Shown: positions 1 through 5,513 of the stretch, piece by piece
How the letters are laid out: the number at the start of each line of letters is the position of its first letter
Position numbering within the stretch: position 1 is the stretch's first letter
Origin: Cytophagales bacterium
GTDB taxonomy: Bacteria; Bacteroidota; Bacteroidia; Cytophagales; Cyclobacteriaceae
Assembly: GCA_003500135.1 (NCBI GenBank)
Contig: DNTA01000193.1
Location: forward strand, 1 to 5,528
Direction of reading: 5' to 3'
DNA length: 5,528 nt
Made by a program: the position numbers and the translations under genes
Notes under the pieces: generated by a model
Seen by the model: only the letters and a program-made list of their open reading frames with translations
Databases searched by the model: none
Told to the model about the DNA's origin: nothing

Positions 1-182
1 CCGTAATACCACCTGAAGGATGTGAGGGAGAAAATAACGATTGTGAACTCGATGTGGTTTGGAATGCATTTATCAGAGGCTTTTTGAGTTCCAGTAAGAT
101 TTCCAATCAAGGTCGAAGCATCGAAGGCATCACTCAGGCTTTTGAACAATCCAAGTATTTAAACACCAGCGACAGAAATTAA
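1..182 (+). CDS. C-terminal end of an unidentified protein (5' end outside window)
   Basis: The reading frame is open from base 3 to a TAA at 180-182 and gives 59 residues ending in NTSDRN. The other two forward frames hit stops within the first 16 bases, and this one runs straight into the next gene with a 6-bp gap, so I take it as the end of a real gene. The visible part is polar and acidic near its start (EGENNDCE), with two Cys, then an amphipathic stretch (WNAFIRGFL, GITQAFEQSKYL) that could be helical. There is no transmembrane segment and no C-terminal sorting motif in the visible part. I do not recognise the family. The close spacing suggests it is cotranscribed with the outer-membrane protein that follows. 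Confidence 0.6.
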   Translation, partial: VIPPEGCEGENNDCELDVVWNAFIRGFLSSSKISNQGRSIEGITQAFEQSKYLNTSDRN

Positions 183-188
183 ATAGCC

Positions 189-788
189 ATGAAGTTTTTA
201 TATATCATATTATTATCACTACTCTCTTCACCTCTATTGGCGCAACCCATTTGGTCTTTTAACTATAATATTGCAGGTTTATCGGAGTCAAAACTTAATG
301 ATTTCATTAGCCGTACCAGCACCAGAGGTTGGAGCCTTGAGGGCCGGGGAATGATCAACCAACAGTTTTCTATTGGTGGTTACATCGGGTACCAGGGGTT
401 TTATGAAAAGGTACCCCGCCAAACTTATTTTCAGGGCAATACAGCCATCGATGCCGTAACCTGGCGGTATTTCCTCACACTGCCCATTCAGGCCAATGCG
501 CACTATTATTTTACCACCGAAGGCATTAGGCCATTTGCCGGTGTGGGTATCGGTACCTATTACACGGAACAGGAAATTCAATTTTCAAACCTGCTGGTTT
601 CTGAAAAGAAATGGAACTTTGGGTTCAGCCCCGAGATCGGAATCTTAATTCCCTTTGGAATTTCCGATTGGTCGGCCATGATCAATGCGAAATACCATTA
701 TGCCATTTACAATACCTCAAAATTTGATGCCAATAATATTGGATATTGGAATGTGGGTATAGGGATCACCTATACGCCGTACTTCTAA
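189..788 (+). CDS. Outer-membrane beta-barrel protein, porin-like family
   Basis: This 199-residue protein begins with a Sec signal peptide: Lys2, a hydrophobic core (FLYIILLSLLSSPLLA) and a likely cleavage after Ala18 before QP. The rest alternates aromatic or hydrophobic with polar residues in strand-like blocks (about 46-55, 58-71, 91-108, 114-132, 142-156, 161-175, 184-197), separated by polar turns. It ends in YTPYF, and a C-terminal aromatic residue is the usual signal for BAM-dependent insertion. Size and strand count fit a small barrel of about eight strands, as in the OmpA-like/OMP_b-brl families. A passive channel, adhesin or structural role are all possible, and no ligand can be named. 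The start is set by the signal peptide. There is no Shine-Dalgarno site, as is common in Bacteroidota. It lies 6 bp after the upstream gene and converges on the MarR gene. Confidence 0.8.
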   Translation: MKFLYIILLSLLSSPLLAQPIWSFNYNIAGLSESKLNDFISRTSTRGWSLEGRGMINQQFSIGGYIGYQGFYEKVPRQTYFQGNTAIDAVTWRYFLTLPIQANAHYYFTTEGIRPFAGVGIGTYYTEQEIQFSNLLVSEKKWNFGFSPEIGILIPFGISDWSAMINAKYHYAIYNTSKFDANNIGYWNVGIGITYTPYF

Positions 789-801
789 ATAATATGGATT
801 C

Positions 802-839
802 GAACCGGTTATGACCTGATTTTGTCGAGTAGCCGGTTC
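802..839 (+). terminator. Possible terminator hairpin after the outer-membrane protein gene
   Basis: GAACCGG (802-808) pairs with CCGGTTC (833-839). On the + strand RNA the stem continues through 812/829 with two A-U and two G-U pairs. After a two-base bulge, GAC (813-815) can pair with GTC (824-826). It starts 14 bp after the stop codon of the barrel gene and overlaps the last codons and stop of the convergent MarR gene. The G-U pairs would become A-C mismatches in the opposite RNA, so it fits a + strand terminator better. There is no strong U-tract after it, so the call is tentative. Confidence 0.35.
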
Positions 840-1258
840 AATTCTTCGGCCTCGTCGTCACTGAGTTTATTTATCTCAGCAAATAACCTATCCAATACAT
901 CGGAAACCTCATTCACCAGCTCAAGCCCTTTTTCGGTGATGATTATATCCACCTGCCTCCTGTTGTCGGGGCAAATGTGTCGCTCCACCAGGTTTTTGGT
1001 CCTTAATTTTTCAACTAAACGGGAAGTATTGGACATTTTATCAATCATACGTTCAGTCAATAGTTTTAATGGGGCGGTGTTGGGATACTGACCTTTGAGG
1101 ATACGAAGAATATTAAACTGCTGAATGGAAATACCATATGGTTTTATCACCTGGTTTTGTCGAGCATTGAGCCATACAGAAGTGAAGTTTATATTAATTA
1201 CCGCTTTAATAAACGGGTCTTTGAAAGTTTTTTGACGAATCTCTTCTTCAAGCTTCAT
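809..1258 (-). CDS. MarR-family winged-helix transcriptional regulator
   Basis: A 149-residue cytoplasmic protein of typical MarR length. N-terminal helices (about 12-38) would form the dimer interface. The winged helix-turn-helix spans about 42-112: a helix at ISIQQFNILRILKG (43-56), the recognition helix around NTSRLVEKLRTKNLVER (77-93), and a wing with the family signature D98-x-R100 followed by T108-x-x-G111. The C-terminal helix (about 112-148) is acidic and leucine-rich and would complete the dimer. MarR proteins bind DNA as dimers, usually repress, and are released by small aromatic ligands or oxidants. No effector can be deduced. Cys96 in the wing is the only Cys. The upstream region contains an inverted repeat over the likely -7 box, which suggests autoregulation. 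The divergent gene is an App1-like phosphatase, a possible but unproven target. Start chosen at the ATG beginning MKLEEEIR; no Shine-Dalgarno site is visible. Confidence 0.9.
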   Translation of the reverse strand: MKLEEEIRQKTFKDPFIKAVININFTSVWLNARQNQVIKPYGISIQQFNILRILKGQYPNTAPLKLLTERMIDKMSNTSRLVEKLRTKNLVERHICPDNRRQVDIIITEKGLELVNEVSDVLDRLFAEINKLSDDEAEELNRLLDKIRS

Positions 1259-1285
1259 AGAATGTTGGGTTATTGATCAACTGTA

Positions 1286-1314
1286 ATAATTGTCGAAACA
1301 AATATAACAATTAT
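1286..1314. promoter_or_regulatory. Candidate MarR operator: inverted repeat spanning the -7 box
   Basis: ATAATTGT (1286-1293) and ACAATTAT (1307-1314) form a perfect 8-bp inverted repeat with a 13-bp spacer, and the arm centres are 21 bp apart, about two helical turns. The spacer contains the whole proposed -7 box, so a bound dimer would block the promoter. A further AATTGT copy lies at 1342-1347. MarR operators are often more compact, and the region is very AT-rich, so chance is not excluded. Confidence 0.4.
1299..1306 (-). promoter_or_regulatory. Probable -7 promoter box of the marR-like gene
   Basis: On the minus strand this reads TATATTTG, an exact match to the Bacteroidota -7 consensus TANNTTTG. 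It lies about 40 bp upstream of the ATG at 1258, giving a short leader. No good -33 TTTG box is present at the usual 19-21 bp distance, which weakens the call. Confidence 0.5.
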
Positions 1315-1471
1315 ATAACGCTATTTTCATATATTTTATGCAATTGTTTCGTAAAAAAGTTAAATTATACGCAAGATTTTAGAATATCTCAGCAGGTAAT
1401 AATCATGAATCATATTCTAAAAAGACGGAAACAGAGGCTGATCATTTTAAACAATCCATATTTGAAACATT

Positions 1472-1489
1472 AATACTGTTTTCAGTATT
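1472..1489. promoter_or_regulatory. 18-bp palindrome upstream of the phosphatase gene
   Basis: AATACTG-TTTT-CAGTATT is a perfect 7-bp inverted repeat with a 4-base centre, 61 bp before the ATG at 1551. If TATATTTT at 1510-1517 is the -7 box, the palindrome covers the -33 position, where a repressor or activator site would be expected. It is not followed by a T-run, so a terminator is less likely. The binding protein is unknown; its sequence differs from the repeat at 1286-1314. Confidence 0.4.
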
Positions 1490-1550
1490 TCATATTTAGA
1501 ATATATTGTTATATTTTTTAAGAACGTATAAATAAACTAAAACGCTATTT

Positions 1551-2465
1551 ATGGCTGAAAAAGTAGTGGGATATCCAGGTGTTTCCAATGGAAAGGAAGT
1601 CTTCTTAACCGGACACGCCTTTCGAAAGAACAGGTTGAAAAACCTACGCCCCGGACAAAGCAGACTGACCAATTTAAGACATATGATTCGTCGCTTTCGG
1701 CTTCGCCCCATGAAGCAGGTGAAAGTTGAAGTCTTTTTAAATGGTCAAAAGCATCATGTAAAAACGAATGAACTGGGGTACTTTACCTGTCAGGTACAAC
1801 AGCCATATACCGTGAGCGGTTGGTATGATTATGAATTGTGTTTTGAAGGCAAAAAGGGCAGCAACCGGGCAAAAGGTGAGTATTATGTAGCCTCGGATCA
1901 CGAAACAGCTGTAATTTCCGATATTGATGATACACTTTTGGTATCGCACTCTACAAAGCTACTGAAAAAAATTAATCTGCTGGCTTTTAGAAATGCCCAT
2001 ACTCGAAAGCCAATCCCACTTATCAAACACTGGTACAATCATATCAGCGACCTTAATGACTACGAAATGCCGCAGGATTTTTTCTATGTATCCAATAGTG
2101 AGTGGAACCTTTACGATTTTTTGAAAGACTTTTTTCAACTTAACAATATTCCAAAAGGAGTATTTTTTCTGCGTACCCTTAAAAAAGGACTTCGAGACCT
2201 GGCACGTTCGGGAAGTGCGGGAAGTAATCACAAAGAAGATACGATATCATGGTTATTTGAGTTTTTCCCCAAAAAGAACTTCATTCTCGTAGGTGATAAT
2301 GGACAGAAAGACCTGGATATTTATCATGAATTCTGCACCAAATATGCGGATCGCGTAAAAGGAGTAATGATCAGAAAACTATCGCATGTGAAAAAAGACC
2401 ACAAAATGGAAATGGTGGAAAATGAGCTCAAAGACCTTGGGATTCCACTCAAGTTTTTTCATTAA
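1551..2465 (+). CDS. App1-like (DUF2183) HAD-type phosphatase, putative phosphatidate phosphatase
   Basis: The 304-residue protein has the layout of the App1 catalytic family, whose yeast member is a Mg2+-dependent phosphatidate phosphatase. An N-terminal region (about 1-113) contains a beta-rich segment with VKTNELGYF (70-78), typical of bacterial members. The HAD core follows: DxDxT at 124-128 (D124 nucleophile, D126 acid/base, T128), motif II SNS at 181-183 in FFYVSNSEWNLY, a conserved Lys (K228) in NHKEDTI, and the metal site GDNGQKD at 248-254. All catalytic positions are intact. There is no signal peptide or membrane helix, so a cytosolic or membrane-peripheral location is expected. Residues 25-55 contain 12 Lys/Arg and no acidic residues, which could bind an anionic membrane. 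Family membership is clear; the actual substrate (phosphatidate, another lipid phosphate or something else) is inferred. Its stop overlaps the start of the next gene, implying an operon with translational coupling. Confidence 0.88.
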   Translation: MAEKVVGYPGVSNGKEVFLTGHAFRKNRLKNLRPGQSRLTNLRHMIRRFRLRPMKQVKVEVFLNGQKHHVKTNELGYFTCQVQQPYTVSGWYDYELCFEGKKGSNRAKGEYYVASDHETAVISDIDDTLLVSHSTKLLKKINLLAFRNAHTRKPIPLIKHWYNHISDLNDYEMPQDFFYVSNSEWNLYDFLKDFFQLNNIPKGVFFLRTLKKGLRDLARSGSAGSNHKEDTISWLFEFFPKKNFILVGDNGQKDLDIYHEFCTKYADRVKGVMIRKLSHVKKDHKMEMVENELKDLGIPLKFFH

Positions 2466-3059
2466 TGTTTATTACACCACCTGAACCGTTTCAGTTTAAC
2501 CCACTTAAACATCATTTGGCATTCGTCAAATCCTTTATAAGCCACCATCGCGAAAAAAACACAGCGCCCGAGGATTTGGCCGACAGGCTTGCAGCGCTTG
2601 GCGCGAATTACACGGATATGTATTGCGGCGGATTGGGTGTTTCTCAACTTTGCCTGGAAATGAAAGAAGAACTACTGAAGATCGGGGCATACGGGCATCA
2701 GAAATATCGTGCCTGGCTGTTTGATGATGACAGCGAATATAAAGAGCTGAGATTGAGCGATGGCTCATGCTGGACATTGCGATGGGGCCAAAGAGCTGAG
2801 ATTGAGCGATGGCTCATGCTGGACATTGCGATGGGGCCATACCGGCCACTACATTCATTTTCATCCTTCCAGAGCATCCGATTTGGTGAAGCGCTTAAAG
2901 TCCAATGCCATAAAGGCAGCTATTCTTTATCAGGTTTGTTTTCCCCATATGAAGACCGACCTGAAACTCATAAACCATATGCGGGAACAATATCTTAAAC
3001 TATCACCCGTAAAGTTTACCAACGCCTTTTTTGAGGCCAATGCTTTTTTGAAGTGTTGA
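2465..3059 (+). pseudogene. Unrecognised 181-residue protein gene, frameshifted by a 49-bp tandem duplication
   Basis: The ATG at 2465 overlaps the phosphatase TAA (TAATG), so this gene was translationally coupled to it. The frame reads normally through residue 108, then passes out of frame at the second copy of a perfect 49-bp tandem repeat and ends at 2998, giving a 177-residue product with 69 unrelated C-terminal residues. The original frame resumes in the second copy and ends at TGA 3057-3059. Deleting one copy gives one continuous 181-residue frame, with the junction reading RWGHTGHYIHFHPSR. The restored protein is soluble with no signal peptide. It has a helical N-terminal part with FNPLKHHLAFVKSFI (11-25), a GANYTDMYCGGL segment, a central LRLSDGSCWTLRWG strand region, and a His-rich GHYIHFHPSR followed by a basic helical C-terminus. 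I do not recognise the family. It may be broken, switchable, or intact in reality if the repeat is an assembly error. Confidence 0.75.
2741..2839 (+). repeat. Perfect 49-bp tandem duplication inside a coding region
   Basis: Bases 2741-2789 are repeated exactly at 2790-2838, and one further base (2839) also matches. No third copy or degenerate copy flanks it. Because 49 is not a multiple of 3, it shifts the reading frame of the host gene. The lack of any difference between copies means the event is recent or maintained. Each unit contains a small inverted repeat, TGAGC-GATG-GCTCA (2754-2767 and 2803-2816). Confidence 0.97.
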
Positions 3060-3255
3060 TAATGATATGGGTAGATCTAACGAGATGCAAAAGAAAGTTC
3101 AGCTTTTAGTCTAATACACCAAAGAATAGTGGGAACTATTGGGCTGAAGCACTTGTTTCTTATCAATATTAGCATGAAATTCGCTGCATCAATACGTTAG
3201 CAGTCTGGAGGCAGCTTCACATAATTTTTATTGTATTACTAAGTAAACTGATAAA
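3060..3255. other. Spacer and probable leader region before serC
   Basis: No gene is visible in these 196 bp; the only ATG-started frames are 15 codons or fewer. Three short stems can be drawn: TTCAGC (3098-3103) with GCTGAA (3143-3148), enclosing AATAGT-GGGA-ACTATT (3125-3140), and the competing TGAAGC (3145-3150) with GCTTCA (3214-3219). TAATTTTT (3222-3229) is one base off TANNTTTG but lies only 26 bp before the start codon and lacks a -33 partner. The spacing suggests the serine genes have their own promoter. Confidence 0.4.
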
Positions 3256-4338
3256 ATGTCAAGAGTATTTAATTTTTCTGCCGGACCGGCAGCTTTACCA
3301 ACAGCCGTACTGGAAAAAGCACAAAAAGAAATGGTCGACTACCGCGGTGCCGGAGTGTCGGTAATGGAGATGAGTCACCGTTCAAAGGAGTTTAAGTCAA
3401 TATTTGACGAGACAGGCAACAGGTTGAGAAAGTTAATGGCAGTGCCGGATAATTATGAGGCGCTTTTTTTGCAGGGAGGCGCTTCCTCGCAATTTGGGAT
3501 GGTACCGCTGAATTTGATTGGCCTGACCGGAAAAGCGGACTATGTGAACACCGGCGCCTGGTCCAAAAAGGCCATTGCCGAAGCCAACAGGTATGGCAAA
3601 GTTAATGTAGTGGCTTCTTCTGAAGATCAGACATTCACCTATATTCCCGAGCTATCTGCCAGCATGTTTGACCCCGAAGCCTCATATGTCCATATTACCA
3701 CCAATAATACCATCTATGGAACCGTATTCCCGAAACTGCCGGAAGTAGGCAATATCCCATTGGTAGCTGATATGTCATCCGACATTCTAAGCAAACCCTA
3801 CGATGTGGGCAAATTTGGGATCATTTATGCCGGGGCACAGAAAAACATCGGGCCCGCCGGTCTTACCATTGTTATAATACAAAAAGACCTGCTAGGCCAT
3901 GCGCTGGATATCACACCTAAAATGTTCAATTATCAAACGCACGCCGATGCGGGTTCCATGTTTAATACACCACCCTGTTTTGCCATCTACATGGCCGGAT
4001 TGGTTTTCGAATGGCTGGAAGAAAGAGGTGGAGTTGAAGCAATGGAAGAAATAAACCGCCGAAAAGCCAAAAAATTGTACGACTACATTGATCAGTCGGA
4101 AATGTTTGATGCACCGGTAAAAGGAAATGATCGCTCAATTATGAACGTACCCTTTGTAACGGGTGATGAACAGCTGGACGCCAGGTTTATCGAAGAAGCC
4201 GCTGTGGCAGGGTTCAAAACACTGAAAGGCCACCGTTCCGTTGGAGGTATGCGCGCATCAATCTATAATGCCATGCCGGAAGAAGGAGTAGATGCACTAG
4301 TTCGGTTTATGGAACAATTTGAAAAAGCGAATTCATAA
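3256..4338 (+). CDS. serC: Phosphoserine aminotransferase SerC
   Basis: This PLP enzyme (fold type I, class V) converts 3-phosphohydroxypyruvate and glutamate to O-phosphoserine and 2-oxoglutarate in the cytosol. It is step two of serine synthesis, and in some bacteria the enzyme also serves pyridoxal phosphate synthesis. The protein has 360 residues (E. coli 362) and starts with the family hallmark NFSAGPAALP. Key residues are in place: H41-R42 for the substrate phosphate, the GGASSQF loop at 74-80, W102 stacking on the PLP ring, T152 in NNTIYGT, D172 in ADMSS contacting the pyridine nitrogen, Q195 and the Schiff-base lysine K196 in AGAQKN, N237-T238 contributed across the dimer, and R333 in GGMRASIYNA for the carboxylate. 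It is full length and looks active. The start is the only sensible ATG before the conserved N-terminus, preceded by an A-rich stretch and no Shine-Dalgarno site. serA follows 14 bp downstream. Confidence 0.97.
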   Translation: MSRVFNFSAGPAALPTAVLEKAQKEMVDYRGAGVSVMEMSHRSKEFKSIFDETGNRLRKLMAVPDNYEALFLQGGASSQFGMVPLNLIGLTGKADYVNTGAWSKKAIAEANRYGKVNVVASSEDQTFTYIPELSASMFDPEASYVHITTNNTIYGTVFPKLPEVGNIPLVADMSSDILSKPYDVGKFGIIYAGAQKNIGPAGLTIVIIQKDLLGHALDITPKMFNYQTHADAGSMFNTPPCFAIYMAGLVFEWLEERGGVEAMEEINRRKAKKLYDYIDQSEMFDAPVKGNDRSIMNVPFVTGDEQLDARFIEEAAVAGFKTLKGHRSVGGMRASIYNAMPEEGVDALVRFMEQFEKANS

Positions 4339-4340
4339 CC

Positions 4341-4344
4341 AGGA
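4341..4344 (+). promoter_or_regulatory. Shine-Dalgarno-like site of serA
   Basis: AGGA lies 8 bp before the ATG at 4353, in the short serC-serA gap. It is the only clear Shine-Dalgarno-like sequence at a start in this window, and it supports the chosen start for serA, independent of upstream translation. Confidence 0.4.
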
Positions 4345-4352
4345 CTTGAAAT

Positions 4353-5513
4353 ATGTTCAAAATCCAAACCTTAAACAAGATCTCGACCATCGGGCTGGAG
4401 CAATTCCACTTTGAAAATTACGAAATTGCATCGGAGTTCACTGCCCCCGATGCCATATTGTTAAGAAGTGCAGATATGCACGAGATGGATTTGTCAGAAA
4501 ACATAAAGGCGATTGCGCGGGCCGGTGCAGGTATAAACAATATTCCTATTGATAAATGTACGGAAAAAGGTATAGTCGTTTTTAATACTCCGGGCGCCAA
4601 TGCCAATGCGGTTAAAGAACTGGCAATATGCGGGATGCTTCTATCGTCGCGTAAAATACTGCAGGGAGCGGAATGGACTAAAAACTATACCGGTACTGAT
4701 CTTACCGGTGATGTCGAAAAAAACAAATCCAGTTTCAAAGGGCCCGAATTAATGGGTAAGACCCTTGGGGTCATTGGCCTTGGCGCCATCGGAATGCTTA
4801 CGGCCAACGCTGCTGAGGCCCTGGGCATGCGAGTGGTGGGGTTTGATCCGTACATCTCCATAGACAGTGCATGGAAGCTTTCAAAAAATGTTGAACGCGC
4901 CATCAGTCTGGATGCGCTTTTAAGCCAGGCTGACTACCTTTCGCTTCATGTACCTCTGGCAAAAAACACAAAAGAATTTATGAACGCGGATCGATTCCGT
5001 GTTATGAAAGATGGTGTCCGTCTGATCAATTTTGCTCGCGGTGGTTTAATGCACAAAGGAGATCTGATCCAGGCTTTGGATAATGGTAAAATATCCTGCT
5101 TTGTCACAGATTTTCCGGATGACGCCCTGCAGGGGCATGATAAAGTAATTGCCCTTCCGCATTTGGGCGCTTCCACTCCAGAGTCGGAAGACAACTGCGC
5201 CGTAATGGCCGTTAATCAATTGAAAGATTACCTGGAAAATGGCAATATTCGTAATTCAGTTAACTTTCCGGAATCTGTTATGCCCAGAAATGGCGGTACA
5301 AGGCTGATCATTGCCAATAAGAATATCCCAAAAATGGTGGGGCAGATCACCAATGTGCTTGCCGAGCGCGATATCAATATTTCTGACATGCTTAATAAAC
5401 ATCACGGCGATTTGGCTTATAATATCATTGATATTGACGATACTATTGCCATTGATGATATTGATAAAATTAAAGAAATAGAAGGCGTGATCATGGTTCG
5501 CCTCATCGTATAA
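4353..5513 (+). CDS. serA: D-3-phosphoglycerate dehydrogenase SerA with C-terminal ACT domain
   Basis: This enzyme oxidises 3-phosphoglycerate to 3-phosphohydroxypyruvate with NAD+, the committed step of serine synthesis, and feeds SerC. The 386 residues comprise a substrate domain (about 1-80 and 285-305) with R38 likely binding the phosphate, a Rossmann domain with GLGAIG at 142-147 and D165 (VVGFDPY) favouring NAD over NADP, and an ACT domain at about 317-386. There is no intervening ASB domain, so the layout resembles E. coli SerA. Catalytic R229 (NFARGG) and H270 (LPHLGAST) are present. The usual catalytic Glu (FPTEP in E. coli) aligns with D257 in FPDDA, as seen in a divergent branch of the family. 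In the ACT domain N324 and N342 match E. coli serine-binding N346 and N364, but the position of H344 is N322, so serine feedback may differ. The gene lies 14 bp after serC, clearly one operon. Confidence 0.96.
   Translation: MFKIQTLNKISTIGLEQFHFENYEIASEFTAPDAILLRSADMHEMDLSENIKAIARAGAGINNIPIDKCTEKGIVVFNTPGANANAVKELAICGMLLSSRKILQGAEWTKNYTGTDLTGDVEKNKSSFKGPELMGKTLGVIGLGAIGMLTANAAEALGMRVVGFDPYISIDSAWKLSKNVERAISLDALLSQADYLSLHVPLAKNTKEFMNADRFRVMKDGVRLINFARGGLMHKGDLIQALDNGKISCFVTDFPDDALQGHDKVIALPHLGASTPESEDNCAVMAVNQLKDYLENGNIRNSVNFPESVMPRNGGTRLIIANKNIPKMVGQITNVLAERDINISDMLNKHHGDLAYNIIDIDDTIAIDDIDKIKEIEGVIMVRLIV

Larger units (their letters stand above)
1259..1550. other. AT-rich divergent intergenic region
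   Basis: These 292 bp separate the start of the MarR gene from the start of the phosphatase gene. GC is about 23% by hand count. The MarR-proximal end holds the proposed -7 box and inverted repeat, and the phosphatase-proximal end holds an 18-bp palindrome and a TATATTTT (1510-1517) that differs by one base from TANNTTTG. The middle (about 1350-1465) shows no clear structure. The only open frame of note starts at a TTG (1273), has an AT-driven composition and does not look like a gene. Confidence 0.7.

Noticed and set aside
822..1091. 89-codon + strand frame opposite the MarR gene
   Set aside because: Ser/Leu-rich antisense shadow of a clear MarR coding sequence with an intact DNA-binding signature on the other strand.
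1273..1473. 66-codon + strand open frame in the divergent spacer
   Set aside because: It starts at TTG, its composition (many Asn, Ile, Tyr, Lys) reflects the AT-rich DNA, and it overlaps the MarR promoter and inverted repeat. No recognisable motif.
2741..2839. CRISPR-like or mobile-element repeat
   Set aside because: Only two copies, directly abutting with no spacer, inside a coding frame, and no terminal inverted repeats or transposase.
2760..3059. Separate 99-codon gene starting inside the first repeat copy
   Set aside because: The first 10 residues are only the repeat read in another frame. The rest is the displaced C-terminal half of the upstream coupled gene, restored exactly by removing one 49-bp copy.
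1551..3059. Phosphatase, split gene and MarR regulator as a new defence or toxin-antitoxin-like system
   Set aside because: The order is suggestive only of an operon beside a regulator. There is no toxin, nuclease, sensor or recognised defence domain, so the claim would be speculation.
3125..3140. AATAGT-GGGA-ACTATT as a rho-independent terminator of the phosphatase unit
   Set aside because: The stem is short and AT-rich and is followed by GGGCTGAAGC, not a T-run.
4685..5194. Minus-strand open frames within serA
   Set aside because: They lie opposite conserved Rossmann and active-site segments of SerA and have no motif or start context of their own.
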